Shown here: positions 57,660 to 64,000 of the stretch, in pieces | Layout of the letters: each line of letters begins with the position of its first letter | Position numbering within the stretch: position 1 is the stretch's first letter | Source of the DNA: Meandrina meandrites | Lineage: Eukaryota > Cnidaria > Anthozoa > Scleractinia > Meandrinidae | Reading direction: 5' to 3' | Assembly (NCBI GenBank): GCA_963693305.1 | Contig: OY855903.1 | Location: 53,775,650 to 53,839,649, forward strand | DNA length: 64,000 bases | The notes under the pieces: model-generated | The model's input: the letters and a program-made list of their open reading frames with translations, nothing else | What the model was told of the DNA's origin: nothing | The model's database searches: none | Made by a program: the position numbers and the translations under genes

Positions 57660-57912
57660 GGCCGCTTTTATACTAGAGACGCGTTACCCGTCTGGACGAG
57701 CTTCGGCAAAGACGGGCACAAGACGCGTTACCCGTCTAGACGAGCTACTTTTCGAAACGCGTCTTGAACGACGGATTTCGAAAAGTAGCTCATCTGGACG
57801 GGTAACGCGTCTTATGCCCTTCTTTATACTAGAGACGGATAACCGGATGAATTACAAAATGTTTGCCAAAGCTCGTCCAGACGGGTAACGCGTCTCTAGT
57901 ATAAAAACGGCC
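57660..57912. mobile_element. 253-bp MITE with GACGCGTTACCCGTC inverted ends
   Basis: Ends GGCCGCTTTTATACTAGAGA and TCTCTAGTATAAAAACGGCC, flanked by ATT (57657-57659, 57913-57915). It carries four copies of ACGCGTTACCCGTC in alternating orientation. Confidence 0.8.
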
Positions 57913-58617
57913 ATTTTCTCGTTTCTCCGAAGTTTCGGAGGAAGTCTGGAAACATTATTGGATAACTCAATACCCGCGAAGACTTAAAATTCACCGTTGC
58001 AAGAGTTTAAAACGTTAAAATTACTGAATAAACTGATGAGCGTCAGTTCACAACTGAAAGTTTCAAATGAAAATTCAGTCCGCGCGGGCGATTTTGCTAA
58101 AGCGTGAAGTTTAATACTAGTTCATATCCTAAAAAACAATTACAAATCATTATTTGAAGAAAAATGAGTTAGAATTCTACTAAAACAATTTGATTATTCT
58201 ATGAGGTGAAAGTTGAATCGGCATTTGGCCTCATCAACTATCACCTCAAAATCCCCGAAATCTCGAGCTCATAATCTAGTAATTGTTAAATGGAGCCACT
58301 GGGAACAGGCTGAGTGCTAGAGCGTGCATTTTGTAGGACATGACTTGGGCGTTTTTGTGAGTGTTCTTGTGCATCTTGTGCATCTCGCTCTGTTTCGCGA
58401 CCGTCTTCATAACCCTTCGTGATCTTCCTTTGACCGGCTTAACCAAACTTGTTTCTTTTCTTAACTAATTAATTTATTTTCTTCTTCCCAAAATTATCAT
58501 TTTGAATTTTCCTTCGACTTAGAGAAAAATGTAGTACACTGCCACATGGCTCCTCTTTAAGTTGCATTCATTGAAACGGCACGGAATACTCTTACTATTT
58601 TGTAAAGTTATAGTGCT

Positions 58618-58643
58618 ATTATTATTATTATTATTATTATTAT
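58618..58643. repeat. (ATT)n microsatellite
   Basis: About eight ATT units. Confidence 0.9.
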
Positions 58644-59332
58644 TCACTTTTGTTGTTTACCACCCTTCACAGTACGGATTATTCACTGACATTTACATTA
58701 TCTGATGTAGCGGTGGCTATTTTTCGTAAGGACTACAAATATAAATTAATTGTTCCTATGCAGCAGGTCTTAGGATTTTTACGTTTCCTGGCAACGATCA
58801 AAATCCGTATTGGACCTCTTGCGCATCACCTACCGGCAGCCTCGACGATAGATTTATTTTGTTTTTGTTTTCTAAATTGTATCGTGACCACTGAATCCTG
58901 AATAGAATTGGTTGTCACAGTTTCACGGAGAACATTTATCTCTCAGCTTTTATGTAACAACTAATCGAAATGTTTCCCAATTTGCCATTTGAATCGATAG
59001 TGTGAAGCAAAGTAAAAAAAAAAGAACTCGTTCGCACAATATTTATAGTAACAGTTCATTACTTGGTTGACAAATTGTCTGTCCTAGAATTTTATGAACA
59101 CTGGACGAAAAAAATTTTTCGCATGGAGAGTTAATTCATTTTGTCAATGAAAATCCAGACGCGATTGACCTGACCATCTATAAACATACATTTAAGTTAA
59201 AGTGAAATTTGCAATCTGGCGTATACTTTGCGATCGAAACCATTCTAGAAACTAGTATATGTTATTTGCCCTCTCGCTTAGTAAACGTTAAATTTTCCCA
59301 TAAAGTTTAACTAATAATTTAGAACGCCTTAC

Positions 59333-59397
59333 CGAAATAGCATCAACTGGTGCTCTCGACAAAACAGAAATGCCTTTCATCATCTCCACGCAGCTGT
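59333..59397 (-). other. candidate isolated exon
   Basis: Bounded by TTGTTTTTAG and GTAAGG. One frame is open (SCVEMMKGISVLSRAPVDAI) and the other two are closed. GC content is higher than its surroundings. No partner exon of matching phase was found nearby, so it may be a chance match, a 5' UTR exon or part of an unseen gene. Confidence 0.25.
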
Positions 59398-62234
59398 CTA
59401 AAAACAACCAGCGTCACTTTGGTAATTGAATTTCAAACGCCTTGAATATAAAGAATTTTCGAAAGGTGGTGGGAACGGTATTTAGAAGATACTCAAAGGG
59501 ATTCAAATTGAATGAGCAGCTGAAAACGCGCGCATAATTCCCTCGCTTTTTGGCGGGAAATAATAAAATAAAAGCAATATTCTTGCCGCAGTCAACAACC
59601 TAGGTAAATAAAAGGAATATCAACGCGGAAAGAGATATGTCGAAGTGAGACCATGCATGTTTCTCGTTTATTTAAGTGTCACGTTACTCTTCGTATGTGA
59701 AGATGTAGAAAAATGATTTTCGTCGTTTATGGAGTTGGCGTGATGTTATCGAGAACGTAAAATACGTTTTTACATATGGATATTTTCCCTAAACACTTCG
59801 CCTTTCGCAATGTGTTTTGTTCAATAATACATTCACTTTTATTGAAATGATAATGAGGAATATTGGGTGAGAGACGCGAAAATAAAGCAATTGCAATGTC
59901 CTTTCAAGGAGCTGTTTTAAAGTGCAATAAAGCAATGGTGTTAATGGCAAGAGAATTATTTTGTGAGAAACTATGAGTAGCAGTTCGACACTTAAATTTC
60001 GGGGATGGGATTTTTTTTTAAAGTACCAGACCTTTCAAAGCGCCAAACACTGTTTTAACAAGTTTGTTATTCCCTTAAGCTACAAAACAGTATTTTACAC
60101 CTTGTATAACAATTTTCCACGTACACTTTATTCCATTTTGCTGTAAAAAGAGCCGTTTTCTGAGCTTAATTTGTAGAATTATTTTGGGCAGGAAAACGTA
60201 TTAATTTTCGCAGCATGCTGTCTAGATAGTTTATCAATTTTAGGAAGAACTCTCGAATTGTGTCAACGGCTCGAAGTTATACTGCCGAAATGCATAACTG
60301 CCGTCACAGCGCTTTTCATTTATCTCAAAAAAGGAAGAAGTAGGCCGGCTGAAAACAAAATGAATCTAGGGCCGGATTTTGAGTGACATTTTAATATGAT
60401 TGCTTCACCCTCGGCGGGTGACGTTTACCGTGCTTTGTATCAATAATAATTCCCAGAACGTCCGGCACCGAAAAATTGTTTATTTCGTTGCTTACAAGAA
60501 ACATTTTGGCAGAAAGCAAGCGAAATATCGCAGAACCAACTTTGGGCCAAAGGTTAAAAAGACACTGAAAGTAATTTTGATAAAGTCAAGATGCAATAAA
60601 GGAAAATATTTAATTACGGATCGAGTTTTTTTCGTTCCTATAACTGTAACAACGCTTCAGAATCAAATAGCATAAACATCAAAATAATAGGCACAAAATA
60701 CCTCAAAAAGGTCCACAATCGCCGTTCCCTGTTTAGATGTAGAAGTCTGAAGCGAATTGTCGCCGTAAAATGTGAGTAAAATACAACTGTGCAGACTAAG
60801 ATGCAACGATTTTGTTCCACCCTAGCAACAGGATATGCAATTTTCGATAAATGGATAAATGACACCACGTTTGAGCCAAGTCTTCGCGCAGGAGGCGTGG
60901 TTTAGCCAAGCTTAATTTCCCCGGCGGTGAGACAAAGTCTGTACATTTAATAGTGTGTTCTCGACATTTTTTTTAATAAAATGATTCATCAGTTTTTAGA
61001 AAAATCCTGTTTGGACGAGTAATCAAGCATAGATTGTGTGACTTCAATGAGGATGTAACATGAAACAGGAGAACATTTTAAATAGAAATCTTGTTAACAG
61101 TATTAAGATTCAGTGTTTTCAGAGCTACTTAGTGTCGCAAATTACAAAATATTGCCGTCAATTGTATAAAATTCAAAGCCTTTTGCAATAATTATGCACG
61201 CGCAATTATTTCATGGGCGACACTGGCTGCAAAATTCTCCCAGGTAAATTCTACCGAAAGGAACCAGAAAATATAGGTGAAAATTTAACTTGATAAAATT
61301 ATCATAGAAGGCATTAATTAAATCGCATGAAATACAAACTCCAAATACAAAATACAAAATCCAATTAGACAAATTAACGTTCTTTTATAAGAAATCATAC
61401 TATTCAATAATGAAAACAATAGCTTTGAAGGGAAAATTATCTTTATCTTAACGTAGCTTAACGAAATATTTAATTCAAACACTTTGCAACTTGATCGCTG
61501 GCTGGAACAACTTAATTATCTTATATTAGTCATTTTAGTTCAAAGATCTACTTCAACTTTCTCCCTACTGTCTATCGATGAATTTCAGTAATAAATGTTA
61601 AGTTCTAGTAATACAGAAAACAAGAATTGATTAACCAGGAAGGACAGAGTTTAATCAGAACAAAATACTGTTTTCAAATTAAACAAATAAAATCTACACA
61701 TTTCCAATTCTGCGAAAAGGCTTAACGAAATTCTGATATTATATTTGAACCCCAACTTGAATATCGATCGGCATTACAATATTTCAGTTTATCCCCGGAA
61801 ATTTCGGTAATTTAGATTAGACTCCCTAAAAGATATCCCATTAAGCAAGGTCGTTAACAAAATTGAGATATTCGGAAAATTAGCATTTCTTTTAAAGTTT
61901 CACTTGCGTCTAGACCTTCAATTAAAAATTGCATCGCTGAGGCGTAAAAGAATCGAAGTTTCTTTTTTATCTGTTTCGTTCCTTGAAATTTCGAATGAAG
62001 CACTACTATACACGGGTCGAGTTTCAACTGGGACCCTCTTTGCTCGGGTAATCCATTATCACAACATTATCCACTGATAGGGGAACTTCAAATCATCGAT
62101 CGTGCATCGCTTCATGTTTTCAAATGGGTTTGGAAAAGCAGGAAAAAGGCAAATGTAATGTGTTAATTCTTAGGCGGCATTTAATAATTCATTAGGTGTA
62201 TAAGACAAATTAGGCACCATATATTGGCATGTAC

Positions 62235-62390
62235 TAAAACCCGAAACAACGAAACGAAACCACCGAAACGAAACGAGCGAAACGAGCGAAACCGCCGAAA
62301 CGACCGAAACGAAACCGCCGAAACAACCGAAACGGCCGAAACGAGCGAAACGAAACAAAATCACCGAAACAAGCAAAACCCATTACCATT
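62235..62390. repeat. CGAAAC/GAAACGA microsatellite array
   Basis: About 25 imperfect CGAAAC units such as GAAACGAGCGAAACGAGCG. The plus frame reads a low-complexity Asn/Arg/Glu/Thr run, not a real protein. Confidence 0.85.
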
Positions 62391-62397
62391 ATTGAGA

Positions 62398-62545
62398 GCT
62401 AACCGTAAACAGACTAACCTGAGTGATATTCAGGCTAACCAGAGTGCCATTCAGGCTAACCGGAGTGTACCTTGCACTCAGGTTAGCCTAAATTGCACTC
62501 CGGTTAGCCTGAATATCGCTCAGGTTATCGCTCATATCGCTCGTT
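62398..62545. repeat. GGCTAACC direct and inverted repeat cluster
   Basis: Three direct units like TCAGGCTAACCAGAGTG are followed by two inverted ones like CACTCCGGTTAGCCTGA. Together they form a strong hairpin centred near 62475. Confidence 0.8.
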
Positions 62546-62619
62546 TATACCGCTATACCGACCATCGACTTTACTGTAAGCCTCTTGGCAGGTATGTGAG
62601 CATGTTTTGGATATAACTA

Positions 62620-64000
62620 GCTTAATATTAAGTCACTAAGGCTAAAAGACAAACACCTATAATACTTCGAGCGATCGGTAAATATTAAAGGACTTCAATC
62701 CTCTATCTGTCTAGCAAACAAATAAAAGCATAAAAATTAAAAACAGCATAATTTTAGCCACAAAATTTCAAATTTTTATGTCCGCACAGAAAATTTGATC
62801 GCAGATTTCTTAGAGCATAGCCTTCAAAATATGGTATATTTCCAAATGAAAAACGAGTTTCTTGGCCGTTCTGGACATATATTGCTTTAATTCTTGCGGC
62901 GATAATTCAAATGTTTTTTCACGCATTGATTTCGTTGAGACGTCGAAGGTCAGTAGGAAAATTGAGCCGCAGCCGAAGGGTTATCCTTCTACCTAATGGT
63001 GTGCTAATATTGGCTTCCTTTAATTATCGATAAAAGCTGAACAGATAGAAATCTCATTTCCCCGGTTATTAGGTTCAGATTCGCTTCCGTCGAAATTCAT
63101 TAATGCTTTAGCACTTTAACTGAGTCAAAGTAAAGTGCACTTTCGACGTCTTTCATTGCCGTTTTCTGTTGTTGCTGTTGTCGTTTTCATTGCTGTTTTT
63201 GCTGTTTTGAACACGATGAAAAGAACACCCTGCTTTCTAAAATGTAATTTACCTCGTGGTGATGCTGACAACTTTTTTCATTTGCAGATCTGAAATAATT
63301 TCTTATGCGAAATTTCCAATTAGCCTTCTGTAGTCTTAAAGTCTGTCGATTATCACTAAACGAGAAAGCGGAAATTTCGCGAGAGTTGTGTTTTCATATA
63401 AATGGTAAAATCCGTCTGCGATTTTCCATCTGTAAAGATTTCTGAATGCAAGTGACGAAATAAATTTGAAGAGAAGTAACCTTGGTCATAATAACTGAAA
63501 TTTTAACCTAGCTGTGCAAATGAAAACTACCAGAGCTTGCTTTAAAGTGTCCCCGCTGGAGTAAGAACTTTGAATAATAACAGATCTTGTCAAATGTTGC
63601 AGCCTACTCAGTAATATCACAGACAAGCTTACGTTCTTTCTCTAAAACATAAAGTACTTCAAAACCCGGTTGAAACGTACCTGTAAGTCAGGAGAACATG
63701 CAACGCGGTGCCAAAATGCTACTCTTTGAAGATATCGTGTTAGCGTGTTAGAATTTTATATTCGCTATATATGCACGCCTGAATAAAAAAGTAAATGCGT
63801 TGGCAATCTCACAAAGCTAAACAAATTACAGCTTAATCTCCCGTGGTTTATTTAGTTTGCTTCGAAAATTGGTGCTAGTCTCGTGACTAGATTTTTAATA
63901 TACGTGCGTTTTCAGGAAATAAAATCCACAATCCATTGAAATTTGTTATACTGCGTTATTATGTGTCAAGAAATATTGACGGGTGGATGATCGAAAAATA
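62620..64000. other. no gene recognised
   Basis: AT-rich. Short splice-like blocks near 63254-63290 and 63680-63716 (minus) have incompatible phases and were not called. Confidence 0.4.

Larger units (their letters stand above)
57920..62200. other. no firm gene; one candidate coding exon at 59333-59397
   Basis: AT-rich with chance ORFs. The only notable block is the 65-nt open segment at 59333-59397 (minus strand), between TTTTTAG and GTAAGG. Confidence 0.4.

Noticed and set aside
58035..58075. Second hammerhead-like word CTGATGA followed by GAAA
   Set aside because: Helix II and the stem I/III pairing do not form around the core in the required order.
62224..62616. 130-codon plus-strand ORF
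   Set aside because: It reads through a CGAAAC microsatellite and an inverted repeat cluster; composition is explained by the repeats.
63254..63716. Two splice-like blocks (63254-63290, 63680-63716, minus)
   Set aside because: Their open frames have incompatible phases and weak acceptors.

Overview
This is eukaryotic nuclear DNA. It is AT-rich, with GT-AG introns, dense short inverted-repeat transposons, a tRNA-derived SINE, a Ty3/Gypsy element and hammerhead-ribozyme repeats. The repeat mix and the kind of gene present point to a cnidarian, most likely a stony coral. That assignment is inference; no marker gene fixes the species.

The only host protein gene I can reconstruct lies on the minus strand from about 24.6 kb down to 0.19 kb. 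Fifteen coding exons join in one open frame of 805 residues and encode a complete class C G-protein-coupled receptor of the GABA-B type. It has a signal peptide, a Venus-flytrap ligand domain, seven membrane helices and a short Pro-rich tail. Every junction has GT and AG borders and matching phase. A splice acceptor just 5' of the start codon implies at least one further upstream 5' UTR exon.

Intron 8 (6.7-15.7 kb) is a transposon sink. It holds a full Ty3/Gypsy element with identical 150-bp LTRs and a 5-bp target duplication. Its single gag-pol frame has lost the join between reverse transcriptase and RNase H. The same intron has two tandem 1.4-kb repeats with poly-G tracts and a three-level nest of MITEs. 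Other introns hold a CGAT-rich terminal-inverted-repeat element, foldback elements, a 70-bp minisatellite and a (ACCN)n array split by a MITE.

The most notable non-coding signal is a complete type I hammerhead ribozyme at 17.5 kb (plus strand). It sits in a repeat whose second, inverted and mutated copy is at 50.2 kb, enclosed by inverted arms. The context fits a Penelope-like element terminus or a retrozyme.

From 24.6 to 64 kb I find no convincing protein gene. There are many MITEs, a SINE, an L1-type ORF1 remnant, a satellite of roughly 110-130 bp, a CGAAAC array and long featureless AT-rich stretches. Some isolated GT/AG-bounded blocks (42.5, 53.5, 59.3 kb) could be 5' UTR exons of the receptor gene or exons of another gene.
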